Assembly: GCA_033030425.1 (NCBI GenBank)
Contig: JAUFSD010000002.1
Span: 558,001-622,000, forward strand
Length of the DNA: 64,000 nucleotides
DNA from: Verpa conica
Taxonomy: Eukaryota > Ascomycota > Pezizomycetes > Pezizales > Morchellaceae
Direction: 5' to 3'
Shown here in pieces: positions 24,814 to 34,508 of this stretch. Within the stretch, counting starts at the first letter, position 1. Each line of letters opens with the position of its first letter. The notes beneath the pieces were generated by a model. It worked only from the letters and a program-made list of their open reading frames with translations, searched no databases and was not told the origin of the DNA. Made by a program: the position numbers and the translations under genes.

Positions 24814-25554
24814 TGTTTCTGGGCGGAATCTACAGGCTACAGCACAAAACGGGAGAGGGAATGGTTAGAGCGCACAGGAGGCATGTAAGTTGAGTGTATG
24901 TATAAATCTACAGCATCCAGGGTGAGGGCTTTGACAGTGTTGGCTGGCACCCTCGGTGGGGGAGCTGCTGAAGGGAAGAAGTTGGGCCGGGGAAAGGTCA
25001 GAAGGGGAGAGATGAAGTTTAATGCAGGAAGAACAAGCCCTTGAATGACAAAATACGATGAGGTTAAACACGGAGAAAATCAATGATACAAATCTGGGTA
25101 ATACACTTAGTTATTGAAGGGAGGAACGGAGGTTTGGTAGTGCCCGGGTTGGTGGTGGTTCGAGAACTCTCTAAGACATAATACATGAAGTCCCTTGGTG
25201 CCGAAGCCACTCAGGGGTTACCAAACGGCAACCCCCATCAGCACTCCACTCCCTAGAGGAAGCCCGGGACACACCAGTAAAATCACCGGAAATTTGCTAT
25301 CTCATCTCGGAGCCAGTTCCTTTGTTTTCTTACAGTACATTCCCCCGCAAATGCAGGTCTCCTTTTCCGCATGCATAGGAGAGGTTCTGGAAGCCAGAAA
25401 CCCAGCGGCAAGGGCATTTAGGCTATGTTTCTAGATAAATAGACTATCAATAGATTGTATAGATGTTAGATACCTATCGGGCAAATTCTATCGGAGATTA
25501 TGTAGATGTCGTATTAATTACTGAGGACATTTACACTGCTAGTGCAGTGAACCT
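24814..25554. other. Spacer between host genes and transposon block
   Basis: No gene supported. It contains the presumed promoter of the minus-strand gene at 24813 and the left target flank of the MULE element. Confidence 0.5.
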
Positions 25555-25737
25555 AGGTATTAGGAGCGAACGTTTAATATACCATGTCCGACAGGGGTGC
25601 GAGTTTCCTTTACCATGCCGTGCCATAATTCTCTAAACCCACACTATGATATCAGTGCAAAAGGACAATGCGCTACTATGTAACAATGTTAGAGTTTTTT
25701 TTCTCTTTATACTTTTCCAAAGCACTACAATATTCCT

Positions 25738-27489
25738 ATGGAGGTTGGACAGTTTTTTGATTCTTTTGATACTTTGCGAGCTGCAATACAGAATTGGTCT
25801 GTTGCAGAGAAATTCACATTTCGAACACGTTTGCGTGATAGACTCCGTGCAGAGTACTGCTGCCATGCACGTAAAGAAGGCTGCCACTGGCGCGTATATG
25901 CAGCCTTAAAAGAAAACACGACAGGGGGATCTGTAGTACAAGTTCGAAAGATTGAATACCAGCATTCATGCTTGGGGACAGCATTACCAACGCGTACAAC
26001 AGCAAATTCTCAATCCTGGTTGCAGCGTATTGTACCACAGCTTTTAATTGTCACGCGTGACACAGCAGTAGTTGATATTATCAACGCAGTCCGACTCCAC
26101 CATAGCGAACATGTTTCCTACCAAGCCGCCCATCAAGTTAAATCTTCTTTACTCCAAACTCATGCACAACAACAAGCGCAACAATTTGAAGGCATTCCAG
26201 CATATCTTAAAGCCATCAAACAACACAATCCTCTTGCATATACACATCTTTTGGTTATTCCACATACAGTTGACACGTCAACTGTATATTTTCGACGCGT
26301 TTTTATTTGTCCTGCCGAGTCTCAACTATCTTTTATTCAGTGCCGAAAATTTCTTGCTGTTGATGGAACATTCCTTAAAGCACACTTCCAGCAAACACTC
26401 CTTCTTGCAGTAACCGTCGATGCCAACAATCAGTATCTTCTTCTTGCTTGGGCAGTGGTGGAAAGCGAAAATAGTGATTCTTGGACCTATTTTTTTGAAC
26501 ACCTCAAGCATGCTATACCACAAGTCCTGGACGCAAGCATTATGAGCGACCGCGAAAAAGGGCTTCTTGTAGGGGAACGCGTTCTTGGTTCTAATATTAT
26601 TCGGTTATGTTGTCTAGAACACCTCCGTCGAAATTTTATCCGGCATCATACTCAAAAAAACGAAGGGCTTTTCTGGCGGATCGCAAATGCTACAACCGAA
26701 ACCGAATTTCATACAGCTATTCAAGCACTACAAGATAAGCAACCTGCAGCTGCTACTTATCTTTTAGCTATCGATCCGAAAATATGGGTAACAGCATATA
26801 TTCCTGGTGGACCTGCAAAGCGATATGGCCAGAAAACATCCAACCCTGTCGAAGCGATGAACTCAATCCTCAGAAAAACACGAGAACTTCCGGTACTAGA
26901 ACTTCTATCTGAGCTATGGCATTTTACAATGGAGACGCGTTATTCTCGCCTACAGAATGTACAGCAAATTCCACCTAGCCAAACGTTTACCCCTCACTGT
27001 GAGAAAATTCTTTTCCGCGAACGCCAAACCGCTCAACAACACATAGTCCGGCTAGCAGACATTTTTCACGGTTTAGTACAACAGCCTGATAAGCAGGAAT
27101 TTGTTGTAGACCTTCGCCAGCGTACCTGCACCTGTCGCGCTTTCCAAAACAACAATATACCTTGCCAGCACGCGATTGCATGTATATACACGCTTAAACA
27201 CCGGCTTGACGCGTATATCCCAAACGAGTACCTAGTAAAGACTTGGGAAGCAACTTATAGGTTCAATTTTAGGCCAGTTCTGAACGTGATAAACGATTCT
27301 GAAGATGGTACCGGTCTCGGCATCACGGTTAAAGCTCCTACCGGGCGTAAAGTTATCGGAAAACGCAAAAAAAACCGTGCAACTGTAGGGCAGAAGAGTA
27401 GAGCATCTGGACAGTTAAAACAGCAGTGTTCTAGCTGTGGGGAAAGCGGTCATAATAGCAGAAGTTGTCATATCAGGACTTTAAGGTAA
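25738..27489 (+). CDS. MULE transposase with SWIM and zinc-knuckle motifs
   Basis: A single uninterrupted 583-aa frame. The N-terminal DNA-binding region is FAR1/WRKY-GCM1-like (FRTRLRDRLRAEYCCHARKE..CHW). The MULE catalytic domain follows with the first Asp in FLAVDGTFLKAHF, AVVESENSDSWTYFFEHL, and a second Asp in IMSDREKGLL. The next motif CCLEHLRRNFIRHH resembles the C/H-containing segment of the family. A SWIM zinc finger (CTCRAFQNNNIPCQHAIACI, a CxC...CxH pattern) and a C-terminal CCHC knuckle (CSSCGESGHNSRSCH) complete it. It cuts and pastes DNA in the nucleus. No frameshifts or stops; it could be functional. Confidence 0.93.
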   Translation: MEVGQFFDSFDTLRAAIQNWSVAEKFTFRTRLRDRLRAEYCCHARKEGCHWRVYAALKENTTGGSVVQVRKIEYQHSCLGTALPTRTTANSQSWLQRIVPQLLIVTRDTAVVDIINAVRLHHSEHVSYQAAHQVKSSLLQTHAQQQAQQFEGIPAYLKAIKQHNPLAYTHLLVIPHTVDTSTVYFRRVFICPAESQLSFIQCRKFLAVDGTFLKAHFQQTLLLAVTVDANNQYLLLAWAVVESENSDSWTYFFEHLKHAIPQVLDASIMSDREKGLLVGERVLGSNIIRLCCLEHLRRNFIRHHTQKNEGLFWRIANATTETEFHTAIQALQDKQPAAATYLLAIDPKIWVTAYIPGGPAKRYGQKTSNPVEAMNSILRKTRELPVLELLSELWHFTMETRYSRLQNVQQIPPSQTFTPHCEKILFRERQTAQQHIVRLADIFHGLVQQPDKQEFVVDLRQRTCTCRAFQNNNIPCQHAIACIYTLKHRLDAYIPNEYLVKTWEATYRFNFRPVLNVINDSEDGTGLGITVKAPTGRKVIGKRKKNRATVGQKSRASGQLKQQCSSCGESGHNSRSCHIRTLR

Positions 27490-27564
27490 AAAAAAGCGGT
27501 AGGAGGAAAAAAAAAAAAAAAAAAAAAGCGGTCCCCAGAACCTATTATTTATTTTAGTACTATG

Positions 27565-27650
27565 TAGTTTTTCTGGTCTAGTTGGTATAGCTTTAATTTT
27601 AATTTATTTTTTTTCAAAGCGTCCAGAGGTTCAAATCCCAGGGAAATCAT
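27565..27650 (+). pseudogene. tRNA-like fragment inside the MULE
   Basis: TGGTCTAGTTGGTAT resembles a Pol III A box and GGTTCAAATCCCAGGG a B box with part of the T arm. The middle is replaced by AT-rich sequence (TTTAATTTTAATTTATTTTT), so no anticodon arm forms. It may be a degenerate tRNA captured by the transposon, or coincidence in AT-rich DNA. Confidence 0.35.
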
Positions 27651-28102
27651 GTTTTTTTTTTTTACATCTGCCTAGTGCATGTGCACTGATACCATAGTGT
27701 GGGTTTATGGCACGGCATGGTAAAGGAAACTCACACCCCTGTCGGACATGGTATATTAAACGTTCGCTCAGGTATTAGTGTAAGTTGGAGTCAACCAGGG
27801 GAGGACGGCCGCACCGAGGCGATATTGCGGGTAACGAGTAGTATAGAGTTTCATTGCAGATTTAAATGTTTTTGTTTTTTAAGTCAAATCATTATTGATT
27901 TCTGGATGCTTTTTTTTATATTCAATCATGTAATTATTTGTTTCTAGGTACAAAAATTGCACATGCAACCAAGGTTATAGCCTCAAAAGAACCTGTCCCC
28001 ACCCTACCTTTACAACAACATAAGAGAGAGGCACAAGAGAGAAAACTTAAAGAACTACAAGCCCATAGTAAAAAATCCCAGACAACCAGATGAGAGGTTT
28101 AT

Positions 28103-28488
28103 CAGGAAACCTGCAAGATTGCGTCAGGAGCAACTGTAGCACGGGACGCTAGGGATACTACATTCAGCAATTGGCCAAATATGACGCTACTGTGAGGCGT
28201 CAGGGGCTTCTGATGCTCCACTGAAGGTGTCAGAGACTCTTGACACAACACCAAAGGCTCTTGATGCCTCTGACACTTTCTGGTAGGCTTCCTGACGTTC
28301 TCTAGTGCTGCTTGGTACTGTCACGTTCTTGTCACGGTCACATCACAGAAGTACTAGTAAGGTTCTCAATTATTTTATTATATGCTATCTAATATGTACA
28401 AAATTGTCAAGAACACTCATTTCCTAGTCTGCCTTGTCTATCTCCTTGTTTCATGCATTGTTTCAAATCTCATAGGATTCTAGTTATC
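28103..28488 (+). repeat. Repeat family R, truncated copy (inverse of 47.8-49.35 kb)
   Basis: From ATCAGGAAACCTGCAA onwards this matches the reverse complement of 47820-49352, once the LTR-A copy in the latter is removed. Shared features include the ATTGGCCAAATATGACGCTA block, multiple GCGTCAGG/CCTGACGC motifs and TATTTTATTATATGCTA. It is cut at 28488 by the gypsy element. Likely a partial copy of a non-autonomous DNA transposon. Confidence 0.65.
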
Positions 28489-29180
28489 TGTAAAACTGGC
28501 CTATACAATTGTCCAGGCTACGTTCCGTCAAGCTTGGAGTTCAGTTCGAAGGTATAAGATACCAACTACCAAGGTCTCCTCAGTCAACAGTAGTAGTTGT
28601 TCCCTTAAATCGCACAAGAGAGTTACGAACTACAATATCGTCAAGGCTCACTAGAGTTAGTTGGATAGAGCGGAAAGTTGTTCAGTTGGAGCTTCGAAAG
28701 TCACAAGCAAGATGTTTGAAAATAGAGTTATAACGTAAAGGTAGTTTGATAGATTCAAATATATTGATAAGACTCGTTCTTCCCGTTGATGTTCTGGTAA
28801 AAAGACAAATCTGCCGACTATTTTATATACCGCGGTTTGGGCTCGCGGATTTATTCTAAATCCTAATACAAACGCCTGGGAACCCCCGAAGACCCTGAAA
28901 ACCTGCCAAGCAATCACGCCATACAATACAAATCTTACAACAATGCCAATACAAATACATTCCCCCCATACTTATACAAATCCCGACTAGTCCAAGCACT
29001 TGGTCCCAGCTCTATCGTCTATTCTAGTCAAGCCCAAAAGTGTACTAGAGTAATGCAATCATATAAAGCTGTTAGTGAACCAATCTGTACTCTGCGGACG
29101 GGCCAATAAGTGTACTAACCACCGTATCTGTTCCGTCCTTGCATGTTCCCTCGTGGCAGAGAGTCACCAAAGCCCCTTGG

Positions 29181-29798
29181 TGTGAAGAATAGTGGAGTAA
29201 CAGCTTAGGACGCAAGTCCTAATGGTATAACTCTACAGGTATGATGCACAGAAAGTAACGTAAAGCCAGTGAATTGGTAGTAGCAACAGAGTAAACTATT
29301 ACTATAAAAAACAGGCAAGCGAGGATTCTGAGCATGTAATACCAAACAAGATAGCGAAGTAGATTGGTGTTTATGTCTAGAGAATTACTGTCCCAGAAAG
29401 AGGGAGAACGGCCCGCTATTTATACAGAAAAGTCCTTTATCCTCCGACCAAGATAACTATGTGAAAACCGAGGTGGGAACGCCGTTTGACCCTGAAAACC
29501 GTAGCAAAGTAAAGGTAACCAAAAAGAAATGAGTAATACAATGCTTGTAAGCGAAATGGTGTGTTGAGTAAACATAATGAGCGCAACAAAATATGACTCA
29601 TAACAAATGGCACAATACATGTGAGTAATAAGGTATGCAACCTTTTGATAAACATTAGTAGTTATGTAAAAATGTAATAAATGTAAAAAATGTATCAAGA
29701 AAACAATCAGAACTGTCATTGTAATGAAATGTAGCAAATGGAGATAAAATGTTATACAAACAAGGAAAGACAGACTGAGAATCTCGAAAAAAATAACA
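29181..29798. mobile_element. Solo LTR-B, copy 1 (inside LTR-A)
   Basis: 618 bp, TGTGAAGAATAG...AAATAACA, flanked by the perfect 5-bp duplication CTTGG (29176-29180, 29799-29803). Near-identical copies lie at 36827, 46844, 51876 and 54901. No internal coding region. Confidence 0.92.
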
Positions 29799-30024
29799 CT
29801 TGGTACTAATCAGCAAGCAGTACTGGGAAGCGGGGCCTTCCTTCATACCGTTAGTTTGTCAAGAAACCTGCCCCGACTGGCGGAGGGCACAACTCTGTCA
29901 GTTCTTATCCGATTTCCTCGATTCTTTCACCAATCAGCTCCAAATCATGCCCTCTCATATACCCTCTGGGTTTGGTTCGAACGGACGAATTTTCCTGACG
30001 CTCCAGGGGTTATTTTTGGGGTCC

Positions 30025-30624
30025 TGTAACCGCCCCTGCTGTGTTACCTTGTTCTTTGTTTTACTTGTTTTGGATACGGTTATGGCACTAACCACCTTGG
30101 GATTTCTTTATTGTTTCTTTGGATCTACTTTACTATGTTTGGGAACCCCGCCGGAAGCGGAGCAATTATTGTACCGGGGTAGTACCGGATTGGGATGATT
30201 AGTATTTCTTTAGTGTTTTGATCCTGGCATGGATCGGAGATTAGGGTACTGGGATTGGAGGAACATGACAGGAATGGAGGAATGGTTGTGCCGGGTTATT
30301 TTTGATTACTGTTTATTTGTTTTTGGACCGGAGCATGGATTGCCCCGGCTAGTTTATGTATGTTTTTGTTTTAGTATAAAACCTGCCGTGTCTAGCTAGT
30401 TTTGGGTCGGCAGGATTTAGCTACCTAAGTTAGTTATCAATATATGCAATTGACCGGCTACCTTTAGTTCACATCAGTATATTAGCCTACCGAGTCTAGT
30501 CTAGTTAGTCAATCTCCTTGAGATAGCTACTAGGCTTAGCCTGAATCCTCCCTCCTACCACAATTACCCCACTAGTAAGGTGCCGAGCAGTGCTTGCACT
30601 TAACTAGTGTGTGATTGTGTTACA
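30025..30624. mobile_element. Solo LTR-D (inside LTR-A)
   Basis: 600 bp with short inverted ends TGTAAC...GTTACA, flanked by the duplication GGTCC (30020-30024, 30625-30629). The uninterrupted LTR-A copies read straight through GGGGTCCAAAGC here. Only copy of this family in the window. Confidence 0.88.
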
Positions 30625-30922
30625 GGTCCAAAGCTTGTGTTTTTACTATGTGTTTACAGCAATAATATTCACATGCGCTTCTCCCCAAACCCCTATTGCG
30701 TTTCTCAAGAAACGAACAAGGGATTTAGTTACCTAGATAGTCAAACAAGTGGTCTTCATGGTTCCCAGAAATACTCCTCTTATCAGGTGCCTACAACACT
30801 GCCCCCCTCTCAGGGTGTTTGCGGCCCAAAAACATTTCTTCTGACAGACTGTGGCTCGAGTAAACCTCCGACATATCACCGTGGTGTCTGTCGTAGGAAG
30901 GACTTGGCTCTGTTGAGTACCT

Positions 30923-33900
30923 CTACAGTCTCAGGCGGTGGTCTTTCACAGCTCTTGGGTTTCGACGATGGAAGTCGCGTACTAGCTCTTGGACTGGTTC
31001 GTCCATGGCGTCTAAGACTTGATACGAGCAGTTGCCCATCGGATATCCCAGCCATTTCACCAAATATTCCACTTCTCCGGCGTTGTTGCGACGGGATGCA
31101 ATGATTTTTTCCACGTCGTAAACCGCCTCCCCATACTCATCTACTTCGTCAGGAGTTGGTGGTCTCTGCTGGCGTCCCGGGATCTTGCTCAGGCAGTAGA
31201 GCTCGAGGAGCTCTACGTGGAAGACGTTATGTATCTTGACCTGAGGGGGCAAGTCCAACTGGCACGCGGGAGTTCCCACTAACTTAGCAATTCTGAAAGG
31301 TCCCAATTTCTTATGGTCCAGTTTCTTGGTGCTTCGGCGGCTTTTAATGTTGGCAGCGTTGACCATGACGCGGTCTCCTACTTTAAAACTTGGAGGATCC
31401 ATTTGTTTCTGGTCAAAGTATTTCCCCATGCGTTCTCCGGTCTCTTTCAGACGGTTGCTAGCCTTGTCGTGGATACCTCGGACACAGTGAGCGTACAGTT
31501 CACTAGCCGGATTCTTGACTTCCACTTGAGTTGGCCAGTTGGTTCGCGGGTGGTAACCATAGTTCGTGTAGAAAGGAGTTTGCTTCGTAGTTGTTGTAGC
31601 TGAGTTATTATATGCGTACTCAGCTAGGGGAAGCAATTCGACCCAATTGTTCTGTTCGTAATTACAGAATGCACAAATGTAGTGTTCTAGTACTTGGTTG
31701 ACCCGTTCTGTTTGTCCGTCTGTTTGAGGGTGGAAAGCCGTGCTCATCCGAGTTTTCACATCGAGGAGAGACATCAGCGATCCCCAGAAGCTGGAAGTAA
31801 ACTTAGCGTCTCTGTCGGAGACGATGCTGAGAGGTAAGCCATGATAGCGCCAAATTTGGCTCAGGAAGGTTTTGGCTAGGTCCTGAGCCGTAGCTGATTC
31901 TTTCAGAAGAATAAAATGCGACATTTTTGTGAACCTGTCCACGACGACCCATATCTGTGTCATTCCTTCAGACAAAGGTAACTGCGTAATGAAATCCATA
32001 GATACGGATTCCCACGGACAGTGTGGTGTTTCGAGAGGCAACAATTTACCGTACTTCCTGTGTCGGCTTGGCTTGTTCTGTTGGCAGTGGTCGCAGGAAC
32101 GGACATAATCATCTACCCAGTGATCTAGGTTCGGCCAGTAGAAGTTTCGCGAGATTAGTTCTAATGTTTTGTCCTGGCCAAAATGTCCTGCGATTTTAGA
32201 GTCATGTTCTGCCTCTGCGATCTCGATTTTGAGGGCGTCGCTTGCTGGTATATAAAGTCTGTTTTGGAAGTATACCAGGTTGTCGTGTACTGAGAATTCC
32301 TTTGCTGCTCCTGACTCCTTCCTCAGGATCTTCTCCTTAATTCCTACCCATTTCGGGTCTCCCAGCCCTGCCTGCCGTACTTTTCCCAAAAACTCCTTGT
32401 CCCAGTTGACAATCTCCATGGCAGCAAGCGAGGCTGACGATACCAATTCCTCTTCTCCGGGCTCTAACTCGAGTTGTCCAGATTTGAAGAACATTTCCAC
32501 GGGTTGTTTGTCAGTGGTGCCCCCCCTTCCAAGCGGTACTCCGAATGCCTTGATAGTGCATCAGCCTTTCCATTTTTTGTTTCAGGTCGATAAATGATTT
32601 TGAAGTCGAACTTGGCAAGGTTTTCCGCCCATCGAGCCTGTCGCCTCGTGAGTTGCTTAGTGGTAGAGAAGTATTCTAGGTTACGGTGATCGGTATAAAC
32701 GACTACCATGTACAGCAGTAGGTAAAAAGTCATCGGATGCGCTCAGACATGTTTTAGACCTGTTTTAGGTGGCATAATCAAGCCTCGGCACTCATGATAC
32801 TTGGGCAGACTGTTACTCATAGAGGAAAAAATATTCATCAACTGGGCTTTTGATATGTTCTATGAGAGGCCCTTGGGTGTATTTATGGTGGGAAAGGATA
32901 GCCAAAAACTCCCTCCTTCATGGGCTAAAATGTGGCAATATAGAGGGCCAAATATGGCAATTTAGCCAGTAAAGAAATTCGATTTTTGAGAATAGTGAGA
33001 AATGTAGAATATTAGCATACTAGTGGCATCTATAGGCTCCCAGAGTATGGGGGTAGGGTCTAAAATACCTAGTATAACCTTTTTTATCATCTCACACTCT
33101 ATCTAAGTTTACCCACCCCAAATTTAGTATAGAAAGTGAATGTATCTTAAGGGTTTATAGGGTAGATATAAGCCTTGATTCTTGTGTAAAATTAAATTTA
33201 ACCATGTAAAGAAACCCCCCCTCTATGGGCTTTGTACCCCAATTTTTTTTGCAGGAGTGCTGGCCCTCTAGCCTTGGGGTATGCATATGCATGCTAAAAC
33301 ACGCCAAGATCTGCTGAATCAGCGTCCGATAACTTTTTACCTGCCGCTGTACCTAGCGCCTTCGAGGTACTGCCTCCACTGCTTGAATGCTACCACTATA
33401 GCTAACATTTCCTTGTCCCAGACATCATAATTAACTTCCGTCAGGACTAGTTTTCGTGAATAGAAAGTGACAAGGTGTAACTTAGTGTTGATTTCTTGGG
33501 ACAGGATGGCTGCAATCGCAAAGTCGCTGGCGTCCGTTTCCACGTACCTCTGGCGATTAGGGTCGAAGTGAGCTAGAATAGGGGCTGAGGTAAAGAGGTT
33601 TTTGAGCTTGTCGAACGCCTCTTGTGCCTCATGTGACCACGTGAAGTTCTTAGCGTTATCCTGTCTGGTACAATCGGTTATAGGTTTACAGACTCCTGAG
33701 AAGTTATGGATAAACCTTCTATAAAAATTGGCAAACCCCATGAACGCTTGCACATCCTTTATGCTCTGTGGAGCTCGCCATTCCAGAATTGACGTGATTT
33801 TGTCGTTGGCCATGGAGACACCTTCGGGACCTAGCATATAGCTGAGGAACTCGATTTTCTGCTGGTTGAAAAAGAACTTTTTAGTATTGGCGACCAGGTT

Positions 33901-34404
33901 GTTTTCTCGTAACTTCTGGAGAACAATTTTGACTAATCGGATGTGTTCCTCTGCTGTTTTGCTATAAATTAGGATATCGTCAAGATAGACTACGATACCT
34001 TGGTCCAAGTATTCTCTGAGGATCTCGTTCATCATGTTCTGGAATGTTGCTGGTGCGTTCACCATGCCAAACAGCATTACTAAGTACTCGTAATGTCCGT
34101 AGCGGGTCCTGAAAGCCGTTTTCTCTTTGTCCCCTTGTTTGATCCTGACGAGTTTGTACCCCTCCTTCAGGTCTATCTTCGAAAAAATGGTAGAGCCGGA
34201 TACTCGATCTCTGAGCTCATCCATGAGGGGCAAAGAATACTTATTTTTGATAGTTATCCTGTTAAGCCCTCGGTAGTCGACGCAAAGTCGCAGGCTACCG
34301 TCCTTTTTCTTGACAAATAATATAGGGGCGCCGTAAGGCGACTTGCTGGGGCGGATCTTACCTAGCCGTATCATTTTTTCCAAGTACTCCTTCAACACAC
34401 CCAA
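30923..34404 (-). pseudogene. pol: Ty3/gypsy chromovirus pol (RT-RNase H-integrase-chromodomain), broken
   Basis: Read from 34404 downwards. The reverse transcriptase has [17 protein letters not shown], a [19 protein letters not shown] region and the catalytic YLDD box ([11 protein letters not shown]). RNase H has [15 protein letters not shown] and [10 protein letters not shown]. Integrase has an HHCC finger (H..H...CDHCQQNKPSRH) and DDE residues in WVVVDRFTKMSH, IVSDRDAKFTS and TDGQTERVNQ. A C-terminal chromodomain (YDVEKIIASRR..., YLVKWLGYP) marks it as a chromovirus, a group that targets heterochromatin. Breaks: a 637-bp MITE in RNase H (32713-33349), a +1 slip in a seven-G run (32520-32526), and loss of everything 5' of the RT (gag, protease, 5' LTR) at 34404, where LTR-C begins. 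Confidence 0.9.
32713..33349. mobile_element. 637-bp TA-flanked non-autonomous element inside gypsy RNase H
   Basis: The terminal inverted repeats are ~28 bp with about five mismatches: CAGCAGTAGGTAAAAAGTCA at the left and CAGCGGCAGGTAAAAAGTTA at the right (reverse complemented). The flanking TA (32711-32712, 33350-33351) is a duplication: removing the element plus one TA restores the RNase H frame across [14 protein letters not shown]. Non-coding interior. TA duplication suggests Tc1/mariner, although the CAG start also recalls other superfamilies. Confidence 0.88.
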
Positions 34405-34508
34405 TGTAAAAACCGATCACCTATTGGGGAACAGCAGGCGATAATCACAAGACAAGGCTAGTATCGAGAGACTAGGAACTCAAGGACAAGGTAGGTATCG
34501 TATTGAAT
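34405..34508. mobile_element. LTR-C, truncated copy
   Basis: About 104 bp matching the first part of the complete LTR-C at 56955-57314 (TGTAAAAACCGATCACC...GTATTGAATG). It is cut off where the LINE tail GCAAG(TAG)n starts. The remaining ~255 bp of the LTR are not found next to the array. Confidence 0.82.

Larger units (their letters stand above)
25564..27769 (+). mobile_element. Complete MULE (Mutator-like) DNA transposon
   Basis: The element is 2206 bp and bounded by a perfect 9-bp target duplication AGGTATTAG (25555-25563 and 27770-27778). The terminal inverted repeats are ~90 bp (25564-25659 and 27682-27769), beginning GAGCGAACGTTTAATATACC. They are nearly identical apart from a 9-nt indel and three or so substitutions. 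It contains one intact transposase gene. After it lie an A-tract (27507-27527) and a tRNA-like stretch (27570-27648). Intact repeats, duplication and open frame all point to a young, possibly active copy. Confidence 0.93.
28489..30798 (-). mobile_element. LTR-A, 3' LTR of the gypsy element, with two nested solo LTRs
   Basis: The copy runs from TGTAAAACTGGCC to CCTACAACA on the plus strand (TG...CA ends). Aligned with solo copies at 39019, 48053 and 57576, it is interrupted by LTR-B (29181-29798) and LTR-D (30025-30624). It also lacks ~80 bp near 30660 that the others have. A purine-rich tract on the minus strand (GAGAGGGGGGCAG, 30799-30812) lies directly against its inner end, as expected of a polypurine tract next to a 3' LTR, so the element is on the minus strand. 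Confidence 0.85.

Noticed and set aside
29420..29846. Open frames within LTR-B copies (also at 36866, 46730, 52115, 54880)
   Set aside because: They recur only because the LTR is repeated; frames shift between copies and show no purifying pattern.
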